Source: Legionella sp. (GTDB lineage Bacteria > Pseudomonadota > Gammaproteobacteria > Legionellales > Legionellaceae). Taken from it: DNA of 64,000 bases. The translations under genes and the position numbers were made by a program. The notes under the pieces are model-generated. The model searched no databases and was not told where the DNA came from. It saw only the letters and a program-made list of their open reading frames with translations. The stretch is taken from positions 62,001 to 126,000 of the forward strand of contig JARLJQ010000037.1 of assembly GCA_031291115.1 (NCBI GenBank), written 5' to 3'. This document shows positions 23,694-32,770 of the stretch, in pieces. The first letter of the stretch is position 1. Each line of letters opens with the position of its first letter.

Positions 23694-25907
23694 ATGGTGT
23701 TTTACCAAACTGGAAAATTGATAAACAAATTTCGTTGGCCCATTATTGGATTTTGGGTACTGGTTATCTTGGCCTGTATTCCATTTCTTCCTCATATAAT
23801 GGACCCCTTCAAAACCACCGGTTTTGTTGTTGAACAATCAGCTAGTGCTGAAACGACGCGTTATCTGAATGAACAATTTGGTTATAACAATAATAACAAA
23901 TTCATGGTGATGTACCACAGCCCTAAACTTCTTGCCTCTGATCCCTTATTTATACAGAAAATAAAAAATTCCTTAGCTGATTTAGATGAGTTCCCAATAA
24001 CGCACGAATTAATTCTCCCTTATAAAAAACAACAAGTATCTAAAGACAAGCACACGGCTTATGCAGTGGTAATTATCAAATCAGAAAAGCCCATTAGTGA
24101 CGAGTTATTGGCTGAACTTAAAAGCTTAATTAAACAACCAAGCAATATGACGGTACAAATTGCTGGCGAACCGTTTTTTGTGCAAAGCGTAACGCATCAA
24201 ACACAGATCGACCTTTATAAAGCAGATTTCATTGCAGCGCCCGTAGCTATTATCACCTTACTGTTTGTTTTTGGCTCTGCAGTGGCTGCTATTTTACCCA
24301 TTATTTTAGGTGGAGGCTGTGCGTTAATTATTCTTACTACACTGTGTTTTATCGGGCATCATGTCACCCTATCTGTATTTACTATCAATATTGCTTTATT
24401 GCTGGGTCTTTGTCTTTGCTTGGATTACTCCTTGTTTTTTATCAATCGATTTCGTGATGAATTAAAAAACGGGCTAAGTAGTGACGAAGCAATTGCAGTG
24501 ACGCAAGCTCATGCAGGAAAAGCGATTTTCTTTAGTGGGTTGGCTGTTTTTGTAAGCTTAAGCGCCCTGTTTTTATTTCCGATTAATATCCTGTTTTCTG
24601 TGGCGGTGGGTGGTTTAGTCGCGGTATTTTTTGCCGTACTCATCTCAACAGTCCTATTGCCTGCGGTACTTGCGGTGTTAAAAACAAAAATTAACTTCTG
24701 GTCCATACATATTTTCAAAAAAGATCCAAATCACAGTTTCAGCTGCTGGCGTTGGTTGGCAGAAAGAGTAGTCCGACGCCCTTATCTGTTTTTCACAACG
24801 ATTCTCATATTTCTCTTGATACTGGGCTATCCTTTCTTATCGGTCAAATTCGGAATCTCTGATTATCGAATTTTCCCTGAGCAATCAAAGAGTCGCAATT
24901 TTTATGATACGTATGCCAAGGAATTTAATATTCAGGAATTAAACCCTATTTCACTGGTTGTACGCTCTCCATCCACACCTATATTATCGCGTGCTAATCT
25001 TAATAAAATTTATGATTTAGTAGATAAGTTAAAAGAAAATCCTCGCATAAAGAAAATCAATGGCCTAATTAGCAGCGACTCTGATTTAACCAAAAGTCAG
25101 TATTACACGCTGTATCATACCGATAAAACGTTAGATGACATACACATCAAACAGTTAATGGATACTACGACACTCAAGCATCTGACCGTACTGCAAATTG
25201 TCAGCAAATATCCGATGAACTCACCTGAGACTAAAAACCTTATTGAAGAGTTACGTGGGTTAAAGACCAGCAAAGGACTGGATTTACAAATAACAGGAAC
25301 AGCCCCATCTAATATAGATGTACTGCACAGTATTTACGAAATGCTGCCTTACGCTATTTTATGGATTATGGTCTTTTCCTATCTTATCTTGCTTGTTTTA
25401 TTACGCTCCCTGTTCTTGCCTCTAAAAGCCATCATGATGAACCTATTAAGCCTTTGTGCTTCATACGGTGCTTTAGTGTTTGTATTTCAGGAAGGTTACT
25501 TATCCAGCTGGCTGAACTTTGAGCCTCAAGGCATGTTGGATATCAGTTTGTTAGTCATCATTTTCTGCGCTTTATTCGGGTTTTCAATGGACTATGAAGT
25601 CTTTTTGTTAACCCGAATTAAAGAGGCTTATGAGGTAACTAAAGATAATAGTAAAAGCATTATCTTTGGGATTGAGAAAAGCAGTCGGATTATTACTAGT
25701 GCCGCACTGATTGTGATTGTTATTTGTGGTTCATTTATGGTCGCCGATGTATTAATGGTCAAAGCGTTCGGATTGGGCATTGCCGTAGCTATTTTTATGG
25801 ATGCTTTTTTAATTCGAAGCTTTTTAGTACCTGCAACAATGGCGCTTTTTAAAACATGGAATTGGTATCTACCGAAATGGCTAGATCGTCTTTTACCTAA
25901 ACTATGA
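23694..25907 (+). CDS. MMPL-family RND transporter
   Basis: 737 residues in the classic two-fold MMPL layout: transmembrane segment 1 at ~15-35, periplasmic loop to ~175, five segments to ~325, a segment at ~360-385, a second loop to ~545, then five more segments. The family motif appears as LGLCLCLDYSLFFINRFRDEL in the first half and FGFSMDYEVFLLTRIKEAY in the second; Asp and Tyr in these are the proton-relay residues. MmpL proteins export lipids and lipopeptides in mycobacteria. The NRPS starts 9 bases after the stop, so export of that product is the natural reading. Confidence 0.85.
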   Translation: MVFYQTGKLINKFRWPIIGFWVLVILACIPFLPHIMDPFKTTGFVVEQSASAETTRYLNEQFGYNNNNKFMVMYHSPKLLASDPLFIQKIKNSLADLDEFPITHELILPYKKQQVSKDKHTAYAVVIIKSEKPISDELLAELKSLIKQPSNMTVQIAGEPFFVQSVTHQTQIDLYKADFIAAPVAIITLLFVFGSAVAAILPIILGGGCALIILTTLCFIGHHVTLSVFTINIALLLGLCLCLDYSLFFINRFRDELKNGLSSDEAIAVTQAHAGKAIFFSGLAVFVSLSALFLFPINILFSVAVGGLVAVFFAVLISTVLLPAVLAVLKTKINFWSIHIFKKDPNHSFSCWRWLAERVVRRPYLFFTTILIFLLILGYPFLSVKFGISDYRIFPEQSKSRNFYDTYAKEFNIQELNPISLVVRSPSTPILSRANLNKIYDLVDKLKENPRIKKINGLISSDSDLTKSQYYTLYHTDKTLDDIHIKQLMDTTTLKHLTVLQIVSKYPMNSPETKNLIEELRGLKTSKGLDLQITGTAPSNIDVLHSIYEMLPYAILWIMVFSYLILLVLLRSLFLPLKAIMMNLLSLCASYGALVFVFQEGYLSSWLNFEPQGMLDISLLVIIFCALFGFSMDYEVFLLTRIKEAYEVTKDNSKSIIFGIEKSSRIITSAALIVIVICGSFMVADVLMVKAFGLGIAVAIFMDAFLIRSFLVPATMALFKTWNWYLPKWLDRLLPKL

Positions 25908-25916
25908 TAATAAACT

Positions 25917-28900
25917 ATGAAAAATACAATACACAATAAATTTGAAGAATATGCGAAACGCTTTCCTGACCATATCGCCTCCATTGATGGCAAGCACTCA
26001 TTGAGCTATAAGGAACTGAACCGCAGATCCAATCAGCTGGCTCATTATTTGCGAGAAGCTAAGGTGTGTTCTGATGCGCCCATAGCCCTGTGTCTGGAAC
26101 GCTCTTTTGACTTTCTCATAGCCATTCTTGCCATTTTAAAGGCCGGAGCTGCTTATTTACCACTCGATGAGGCACAACCTGAAGAGCGATTGCTATTCCT
26201 CTTGAATGACAGCAAAGCGCCCATTTTAATTACCAAATCGGTCGTAAACAGCAAATTTTCTCAATATAAAGGAACGCAAATTCTGCTGGATAACGATGAA
26301 GAGCAGATTAACAAACGCTCTACAGAAAACCCCGATCTGTCACTTTCTGAAACGCATCTGGCTTATATTATATATACCTCAGGCTCTACTGGAACACCCA
26401 AAGGGGTATTAATAGAACATCGATCCGTACTTAATTATTGCCAATGGTTTGCCGAGTATACTCAGTGCCAAGCACAGCAACGGATTGATTTTTCCTCGAA
26501 TCCTATTTTTGATATGGCCGTGTCGGTGTCTATCATTCCTTTAATGCTGGGACTCACAAGCGTTATTTGTGCGGATGAAATCAAAAAAAACTCCAGACAT
26601 TACTTACAACATCTTACTGATGCACGCATCAACATCATGAAGCTTACTCCCAGCTATTTTAAAATTCTCTTACAAGAAACTAAAAATAAACGCATCGCCC
26701 TGCCGCAATTACATTCTCTAATCCTTGGCGGTGAAAATCTAGCCGCAACAGAATGCCAAAGCTGGCTTAGCCTCTATCCTGAACACATTTTATTTAATGA
26801 ATATGGCCCTACCGAAGCGACTGTTGCGGTTTTGGTTCATCAAGTAAACGCAAGCAATTATGCGGATTTAGAGGCAAATGTACCTATTGGCTGCAGCGGT
26901 ATGAACATGAGCTGTATTATTCTCGATGAAGAGCAACTGCCCGTCCATGACGGAGACAGCGGGGAGTTGTACCTTGGTGGTATTTGCCTGGCACGTGGTT
27001 ATTTAAATCAGCAACAGTTAACCGAACAAAAATTTATTAAAGATCCATTCAGTACGGAGCCCAACGCACGTTTATATAAAACAGGCGATTTATGCAAAAA
27101 AAATGCTGGTGGCCCTATTGAATACCTTGGCAGAATGGACGATCAAGTCAAAATACGTGGCTTTCGAATTGAACCTGGTGAAGTAGAAAAGCATTTGACG
27201 GCACATCCTGAGATTAAAACGGCTGCTGTTGTTGCTCAAAAAGACCGTTTAAATGAGCAAAGGCTTGTCGCATATTATATTTTAAAAAAATCCGAGTCAG
27301 CGCCCAGCAGTAATGAAATACGTGAGTACCTGCAACACAAGGTTCCAGAATACATGCTCCCTACCGCCTTTATAAAAGTTGAAGCACTGCCCTTAACTGC
27401 TAATGGCAAACTGGATAAAGCAGCGCTGCCAATTCCCTTATTAGAAACGAATCAACATTATGTTGGACCCAAAACCGCTTTAGAAAAAAAATTAACGAAT
27501 ATGTGGTCAGAGGAGTTGGGCGTTACCCTGCTGGGCATGCAGGATAACTTTTTTGAACTGGGTGGCCATTCACTTTCTGCAGCACGTCTTGTGTCGAAGA
27601 TAAATCATGAATTGAAAAGAAACATCACTTTATATGACTTTTATCAAGCAGCCTGTATTGCAGCATTAGTTCCAGTGATTAAACGCACTAAAAAAGTTAA
27701 AAAAGAAAAATCTGCGATGAAAAAACAGGATTATATTAAGTTAACCACTACACCACTTAGTGATTTCCAATTCCTGTTATGGATGTCGAATACCTTTGAG
27801 CCTAAGGCAAAAAAATTAAACATTGTGGCGCGCAAACGCATGCAAGGCCGATTAAATACCCTTGCTTTGGAATTTGCATTTCAATCGGTTTTAAAAAAAC
27901 ATGAGGTCTTAATTTACCGCATTTTAAAATTCAAACCCACGCAAAAAATTCAAAAAAACACTTCATTTCAATTGATTGAATGCTCGCTTGACGCTTTATC
28001 AGAACATGCAAGTGAGAAAGCTCTTGATGATTCGATGCAACAATTAATTAATTTTCATCATTGGCCAAAAGATTCCCCATTAATTATGGCCAAACTGTTT
28101 CATTTACAAGAGGATTCAGCTGAGTTACAGATTTGTATGCCACATCTGATTTCTGATGATGCATCCATTGATATATTATTTGCTGACTTATCCAAGTTTT
28201 ACCTCCTTTATAATAATCAATTGAATCTTGATGAAGTTAAAACAGATACTCATTATAAAGAATACGTGTTTACAGAACGCCATTCTCTGGAGATTTCTTT
28301 AGATAAAAATATTGCCTTTTGGGAAGAGTATCTGAAAGATGCGTCTTTATTTGCCTTTCCTGAACACCACATCGTTCATGATATGAATGCTGCAAAAGTA
28401 CCTTATTCAACCTATGCGGAACTGCCCAAACAAGCTGTTAATAATTTGAAGTTTTTTTGCGAACAAAATCATATCAGCATCAACAATGGTTTATGTGCAA
28501 TACTTGCACTTGCTTTGCGTAATTGCAGTGAAAACTACCACAGTGAAACACCTTACACCTTGATGAATATTGTAAAATCAACACGCGAAAACCCAATTTA
28601 TGATCATTCAATTGGTTGTTTCCTGAGAGTGGAACCTATAAAAGTGGCATTGAATGACAGCTCTGCTTTATTTGCTCTGTCCAGACAAGTACGCCAATCA
28701 ACAATGGATACCAGTAATTATCAGCAATGCCCTAATCTGATTAAACTCAGTTCAGTAAGCAATTTCAATCAAAAAAGAAAAATGATTCAGAGCTTTTTTA
28801 TTGAGTTAATGACGCCCATTTATACCAAAATTCTCCAAATACCGCCTATTTATCGTAAAATTCTTCAGCGATGCGGTGGCCGACTCATTTCATTCAAGCG

Positions 28901-29219
28901 TGATAATCATTTTCTCATTAATCTGAATGTCAGAAGTAACTTTATAACCGATACCAGTAAAAAATCGAATTTATTTGGTTTGGAAACAGAAAAAATTAAA
29001 AATCATCAGGAAGATTTATTAGCCATCGATTATATTTTTGAAGCCTGCTTTTTCTATGATGACAGTCAAAGAGCTTATTATTTAGTGGTTTCAGCTAACT
29101 TACAGCCCGATTTTCGTGAATTAATTACCAAAGAAATTATTCACATTATGGACTCCGCATTATTTGAAAATGCAAATGAAACCCACGAACCACAACAACC
29201 TATTACACAAATTACATAA
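25917..29219 (+). CDS. Nonribosomal peptide synthetase, A-T-C architecture
   Basis: 1100 residues. Adenylation domain ~10-500 with A3 YTSGSTGTPKG (from Tyr153), A5 NEYGPTEATV, A7 YKTGDL, A8 GRMDDQVKIRGFRIEPGEVE and A10 NGKLDKAALP; the FDMAV segment keeps the Asp that binds the alpha-amino group, so an amino acid substrate is likely, identity not predicted. Carrier domain ~520-590 with phosphopantetheine Ser552 (GGHSLS). Residues ~610-1080 are condensation-like; the usual HHxxxDG is PHLISDDA, with His743 kept. No thioesterase. The same variant ends the polyketide synthase at 53.9 kb. Coupled to the MMPL transporter upstream; no separate ribosome site is obvious. Confidence 0.88.
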   Translation: MKNTIHNKFEEYAKRFPDHIASIDGKHSLSYKELNRRSNQLAHYLREAKVCSDAPIALCLERSFDFLIAILAILKAGAAYLPLDEAQPEERLLFLLNDSKAPILITKSVVNSKFSQYKGTQILLDNDEEQINKRSTENPDLSLSETHLAYIIYTSGSTGTPKGVLIEHRSVLNYCQWFAEYTQCQAQQRIDFSSNPIFDMAVSVSIIPLMLGLTSVICADEIKKNSRHYLQHLTDARINIMKLTPSYFKILLQETKNKRIALPQLHSLILGGENLAATECQSWLSLYPEHILFNEYGPTEATVAVLVHQVNASNYADLEANVPIGCSGMNMSCIILDEEQLPVHDGDSGELYLGGICLARGYLNQQQLTEQKFIKDPFSTEPNARLYKTGDLCKKNAGGPIEYLGRMDDQVKIRGFRIEPGEVEKHLTAHPEIKTAAVVAQKDRLNEQRLVAYYILKKSESAPSSNEIREYLQHKVPEYMLPTAFIKVEALPLTANGKLDKAALPIPLLETNQHYVGPKTALEKKLTNMWSEELGVTLLGMQDNFFELGGHSLSAARLVSKINHELKRNITLYDFYQAACIAALVPVIKRTKKVKKEKSAMKKQDYIKLTTTPLSDFQFLLWMSNTFEPKAKKLNIVARKRMQGRLNTLALEFAFQSVLKKHEVLIYRILKFKPTQKIQKNTSFQLIECSLDALSEHASEKALDDSMQQLINFHHWPKDSPLIMAKLFHLQEDSAELQICMPHLISDDASIDILFADLSKFYLLYNNQLNLDEVKTDTHYKEYVFTERHSLEISLDKNIAFWEEYLKDASLFAFPEHHIVHDMNAAKVPYSTYAELPKQAVNNLKFFCEQNHISINNGLCAILALALRNCSENYHSETPYTLMNIVKSTRENPIYDHSIGCFLRVEPIKVALNDSSALFALSRQVRQSTMDTSNYQQCPNLIKLSSVSNFNQKRKMIQSFFIELMTPIYTKILQIPPIYRKILQRCGGRLISFKRDNHFLINLNVRSNFITDTSKKSNLFGLETEKIKNHQEDLLAIDYIFEACFFYDDSQRAYYLVVSANLQPDFRELITKEIIHIMDSALFENANETHEPQQPITQIT

Positions 29220-29244
29220 ACTAGGTCCAAAACATTAAAGACAC

Positions 29245-29364
29245 AGCCATTAAGTTAACGACTGTTCGGGATCAGAAGTCCAGTCTCTACCGTGATCCAT
29301 TCGTGCTGAGGAGGAGGTAGATCTTGTGGATTCCTTATCCAGATCTAACATTAACTTAATGGCT
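29245..29364. repeat. MITE-like element, family R3
   Basis: 120-bp element bounded by AGCCATTAAGTTAA (29245) and TTAACTTAATGGCT (to 29364). The inside carries GGAGGTAGATCTTGTGGATT, shared with 5336-5360. Too short to code; probably non-autonomous or REP-like. Confidence 0.7.
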
Positions 29365-29479
29365 ATGTACATCAAGCCTTGCATGGAAGAACAATTTATC
29401 TTTCAAATCTATTTTGCAGCTTTATTTATTTTCTGGTACATTATTATAAGTAAATAACAGTCAAAATAAGGTGTTAAAA

Positions 29480-29818
29480 ATGTTAAGAAGAATTTTTGCT
29501 GTTCTAATATATGTTTTTAGTATTTCTACATTCGCATGCGACTCAGCCCTTCCTACAAATAATCCAAATTTTTGTGCTTCCTTTAAATCAGTTGCAATAT
29601 GCTATTGTACTAGTTCTGGTCTTCCAGCGGTTATGTGTCAAGATATGAATATGCTTCATGCCCGCATGATCAGCATCTTTGGTTCATTGCAAAAAGCATG
29701 TGAATACCAAAAGTATACAACGACTCAGGATTGTATGGATAACTGGAATTGCTACCGCAATGGCGGCGTAGATTCACGTGGAAGACTATGCAGTTCAAAT
29801 AAAAAAGCGTGCCCATAA
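29480..29818 (+). CDS. Small secreted Cys-rich protein
   Basis: 112 residues from ATG 29480 (AAGG 8 bases upstream; a GTG at 29471 is less likely). The signal peptide runs to about residue 19 (MLRRIFAVLIYVFSISTFA) with Cys next. The mature ~93 residues contain ten cysteines, an even number, suggesting several disulfides in a compact exported protein. No family recognised. A hairpin at 29833-29852 closes the transcript. Confidence 0.6.
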   Translation: MLRRIFAVLIYVFSISTFACDSALPTNNPNFCASFKSVAICYCTSSGLPAVMCQDMNMLHARMISIFGSLQKACEYQKYTTTQDCMDNWNCYRNGGVDSRGRLCSSNKKACP

Positions 29819-29832
29819 AAGGTATTTTATTA

Positions 29833-29852
29833 AGTTGGGCTACGGCCCAACT
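29833..29852. terminator. Perfect 8-bp hairpin, R2-related
   Basis: AGTTGGGC-TACG-GCCCAACT. It lacks a T-run, and its stem matches the inner arms of repeat R2 at 15062 and 43107; it may work as a transcript end between the small Cys-rich gene and the outer-membrane protein gene. Confidence 0.45.
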
Positions 29853-29893
29853 GGATTTCAGGTTGGATCCTGAGTAGCGAAGAGTATTTAATT

Positions 29894-30547
29894 GTGCTTA
29901 ATCTAAAATCAACATTAGTTCTATGTTCGTCTCTATCTTTTTTCACCTCTCCAGGTCATGCTGAAACCAAAAATGTGACAAAGCATCCTTTTTATGTAGG
30001 AGGGATAGGTGGTTACGGTGCAACTACCTGGGATGGTCTGGTTCCAACAGAGAAAAATCAAAAAACAGCCTTAATGGTTTCTATTCCAATAAAAGCTGAG
30101 GAAGGTGGAGCTACCTGGGGTGCTTTTGCAGGCTATGAATTTAGCCCTAACTTTGCTGTTGAAGCAAGTTACCTGCGTTATCCTAGAGCTACCATTTATT
30201 TTGACGATTTCAGTTTATTCACTATGTATCATGATCAAAGTAGCTTTACCTCACAGACCAAAAGCATCAGCTTAATGGGCAAAATTATGCTCCCAATTGC
30301 TGACAGTAATTTCAGAGTTTTTTCTGGCGCTGGAGCAGCAGGCATATACCGCGAGGATTTATTAGTAGAAAACTGGCATTTTGGCCCGACTTTTGGAGTG
30401 GGTGTTAATTATAACTTTACTGAGCATTTAATGGGTGAGCTGGTAGGAAACTACATCGCAGGCTTTGGTGAGTCCCAACTAAGCCCAGAAGAAACCTTTT
30501 TCCCCTTTCTGTATTCAGTGACAATACATTTGGCCTATCGCTTTTAG
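29894..30547 (+). CDS. Outer-membrane beta-barrel protein
   Basis: 217 residues, GTG start, signal peptide ending SPGHA. The mature chain alternates aromatic and polar residues in eight probable strands (FYVGGIGGYGATTW, WGAFAGYEFSPNFAVEASYLRY, FGVGVNYNFTEHLMGELVGNY) and ends in HLAYRF; the terminal Phe is the Bam recognition signature. It resembles the OmpA/OmpW-like porin_4 class of small barrels. Function beyond outer-membrane residence is unknown. Confidence 0.75.
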   Translation: MLNLKSTLVLCSSLSFFTSPGHAETKNVTKHPFYVGGIGGYGATTWDGLVPTEKNQKTALMVSIPIKAEEGGATWGAFAGYEFSPNFAVEASYLRYPRATIYFDDFSLFTMYHDQSSFTSQTKSISLMGKIMLPIADSNFRVFSGAGAAGIYREDLLVENWHFGPTFGVGVNYNFTEHLMGELVGNYIAGFGESQLSPEETFFPFLYSVTIHLAYRF

Positions 30548-30588
30548 TTTCTGTTCGTAATTCTTGTTCGTTGTCCGGGTGCAGCGCA

Positions 30589-30664
30589 GCATTAATGTTA
30601 AGTGATTTATTCCCTTCTCCCAAACGGGAGAAGGGAAGACTCTTAACTTAATAGTAGTGCAGCG
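30589..30664. repeat. Degenerate R3-type element in a 357-bp gap
   Basis: The gap 30548-30904 has no intact gene. It contains TTAAGTGATTTATTCCC, a hairpin CCCTTCTCCC-AAAC-GGGAGAAGGG (about 30611-30636) and TTAACTTAATAGTAGTGCAGCG, which resembles the right arm at 32717-32733. Beyond it, 30690-30885 shows only short broken reading frames on the minus strand. Confidence 0.5.
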
Positions 30665-30904
30665 TAACCCGAGAATCAGATGACACATAAATAAGCGGCT
30701 TTCGCTTTAGTCACAATCTGCGTCAATGAATCAGTCCACCCCATCATGAGCAGACATAAAACATTGCGTGCAATTACGGATTTTGTTCTGCACTATCCAG
30801 ATCATTAATAGGCTCAAAATCCGATTGTGTAAAAACCTTAAATCAAGTTCACCGGTAAAATCTGCACGTATTGGCACAATAGAACTCCTGTAAAAAATTT
30901 CCTA

Positions 30905-31513
30905 CTAGGATAGTTTTTCTTGTTTTAACGACTCTTGTACCGAAGGACGTTCGCCAAGGCGATGCATAAATTGCTCAATATGCTTATAGGGAGATAAATC
31001 GATTTTGAAATAGTAAGTCCATCTTAAAATTACAAATAAATAAGCATCTGGTAATGTAAAATGCTCACCCATTAAATAGTTATTTTTTGACAGATGCTCA
31101 TTAAGAAATTTGAGCTTGGCCGAAATTGCAGGCAGATAAATCGCGCTTTTTATCTCATCAGTAACAACTGGATTAAACAATGCGCCTATAGTTTTATGCA
31201 TTTCTGTAGCAACGTAATTTAACCACTCCAAAGTATGATAGCGTTTTAAATCACCTACAGGAGCCAAAAGTTTTTGCCCGTTGCTGACATCGGCTAAATA
31301 TTGCAATATAACCTGATTTTCCGTAATAACCTCGCCATTATCCAAGGAAATTACAGGCACAGCACCCTTAGGATTAATCGCCCAAAAATCTTCACCGCTT
31401 TGTGTTTTTTTGGCACGTAAATCCACTTCAACTTCTTCATATTTAAAGTGTAATTCATTAAGAATAATGCGGACTGCCAGAGAACATGCTGATTTGCAAT
31501 AATAAAATTTCAT
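30905..31513 (-). CDS. Glutathione S-transferase family protein
   Basis: 202 residues. Thioredoxin-fold N-terminal domain: MKFYYCKSACSLAVRIILNE (catalytic-region Ser/Cys after beta-1), NPKGAVPVISLDNG with the cis-proline that binds glutathione, and ENQVILQYLAD; then the all-helical C-terminal domain (FTLPDAYLFVILRW, the N-capping box). Closest in look to bacterial beta-class GstA. ATG 31513 has GGAG just upstream; the GTG at 31519 is not needed. Confidence 0.88.
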   Translation of the reverse strand: MKFYYCKSACSLAVRIILNELHFKYEEVEVDLRAKKTQSGEDFWAINPKGAVPVISLDNGEVITENQVILQYLADVSNGQKLLAPVGDLKRYHTLEWLNYVATEMHKTIGALFNPVVTDEIKSAIYLPAISAKLKFLNEHLSKNNYLMGEHFTLPDAYLFVILRWTYYFKIDLSPYKHIEQFMHRLGERPSVQESLKQEKLS

Positions 31514-31542
31514 AATCACTCCGTTGATTAATTTGAGTTTAT

Positions 31543-32616
31543 CTATAATTTATTATTTGAATTTTGAGTTTCTTTAAGGTCATCGATTAATTTATCAACC
31601 TCACTCATAGTAGCTGATTTTCGCGTAATAAAGCGATCCCAAAAATAAATTTTTCTTAAGGACGCCAAAGTACTTTGATTCTCCAGCTTCCAGGTTTGAA
31701 TACTATGTAACAACTCATCCAGTGTTTGTTCTTGTTGTGGGCCTATGGTTTGTACGTACAATTGTTTTAAACAAGCGAATTTTTTTTGTGTCTCTTCTGA
31801 ATTAGCTTCAATTTTCAAAAGATTCTCCATTCGTTTATATAATGTATCAATAATTTTTTTCGTTGCTTTATTTAAACCAGGATAGGCAGCAGGCGGTACA
31901 GGTAATACGTAAAAGGGAATGGCTTTACTCGGCACTCCGTATTCCAATTTTGTTTGGCATAATAAATTACGATAAAACGAATTCGAAACTGTAGAAGAAA
32001 TCGGCGTTTTTCCTGCCTCCTCAATAAGTGCTACTGCTGAATGCCGGCACGTATTACGAACACTTAAATTAGCAAGACGCTCTTTTAAATGCACTGTATT
32101 CGGTGGAGGAGAATCACTCTGCATTGGACTATTTGTATAGGATAAAATGACTTCGTTGCCCTCCTCTACTATTGGTTTAAAACAACAAAACTTATTTTTC
32201 TCTGTTTGTATGGTTTCTAATATCTTAATAAACTCAATGTATTGCTTGTAAGTAATATCATAAGCTTGATAATTTATAAGGTAACTCCCTATCTTGTTCC
32301 TTACCACTTTTTCATCTTTTAATTCTGCTTTAGCTTTAGAAAAGAAAAATTGGTAAATATAGCGCGAGACTAACGCCACCACATACCCATCACAAACCGC
32401 TTCATGAACAGCTGCCATCCCCACACGACATAGTGGGTGTTTTACTTGATTGCCATCATAAACACCCAACATTACAAATGAATGCATACTGCTTTTATTA
32501 ATCGAAATAAAAAAATGGTCTGTCTCTTTATTGATTTCGATGCTCATAGATGCTTGTAATAAAGTCTGAATGAACAATTGTAGCGCATGTTTTTTGTGGG
32601 AACCATCATCACCCAA
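31543..32616 (-). pseudogene. Effector-like protein, probably 5'-truncated
   Basis: 357 codons open, but no ATG at the start: the first usable codon is a TTG at 32616 and the nearest in-frame ATG is 23 codons inside. The frame is coding-like upstream (PILKLT) until it meets a stop at about 32646, exactly where the arm of the R3 element begins, so insertion or deletion beside that element seems to have removed the N-terminus. The visible part is soluble, mixed alpha/beta in the first third (FISINKSSMHSFVMLGVYDGN) and helical in the last, and resembles Legionella effector-type proteins without a named domain. It could still be expressed from TTG. Confidence 0.5.
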
Positions 32617-32644
32617 CGTGAGTTTTAGAATAGGAACGCAACCT

Positions 32645-32733
32645 CACTGCCATTAAGTTAACGATTTATTTCCCGTCTCCCACAGGTGGAAGAAGGGATA
32701 AACTGCGAGAATTTCCTTAACTTAAGGGCAGTG
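32645..32733. repeat. MITE-like element, family R3 (89 bp)
   Basis: Terminal inverted repeats CACTGCCATTAAGTTAA (32645-32661) and TTAACTTAAGGGCAGTG (32717-32733) with one mismatch. It sits between gltX and the truncated gene, on whose 5' side it abuts. Confidence 0.8.
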
Positions 32734-32770
32734 AAACGTAATTGCTATGGTTGCTTATAGAGCAATTTTG

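Noticed and set aside
30690..30885. Short minus-strand frames after a good AGGAG-N7-GTG site (MPIRADFTGELDLR..., then VFTQSDFEPINDL and RNVLCLLMMGWTDS in other frames)
   Set aside because: Coding-like pieces occur in three frames and would need two frameshifts to join. It may be a decayed gene, but nothing recognisable supports it, so no feature was called.
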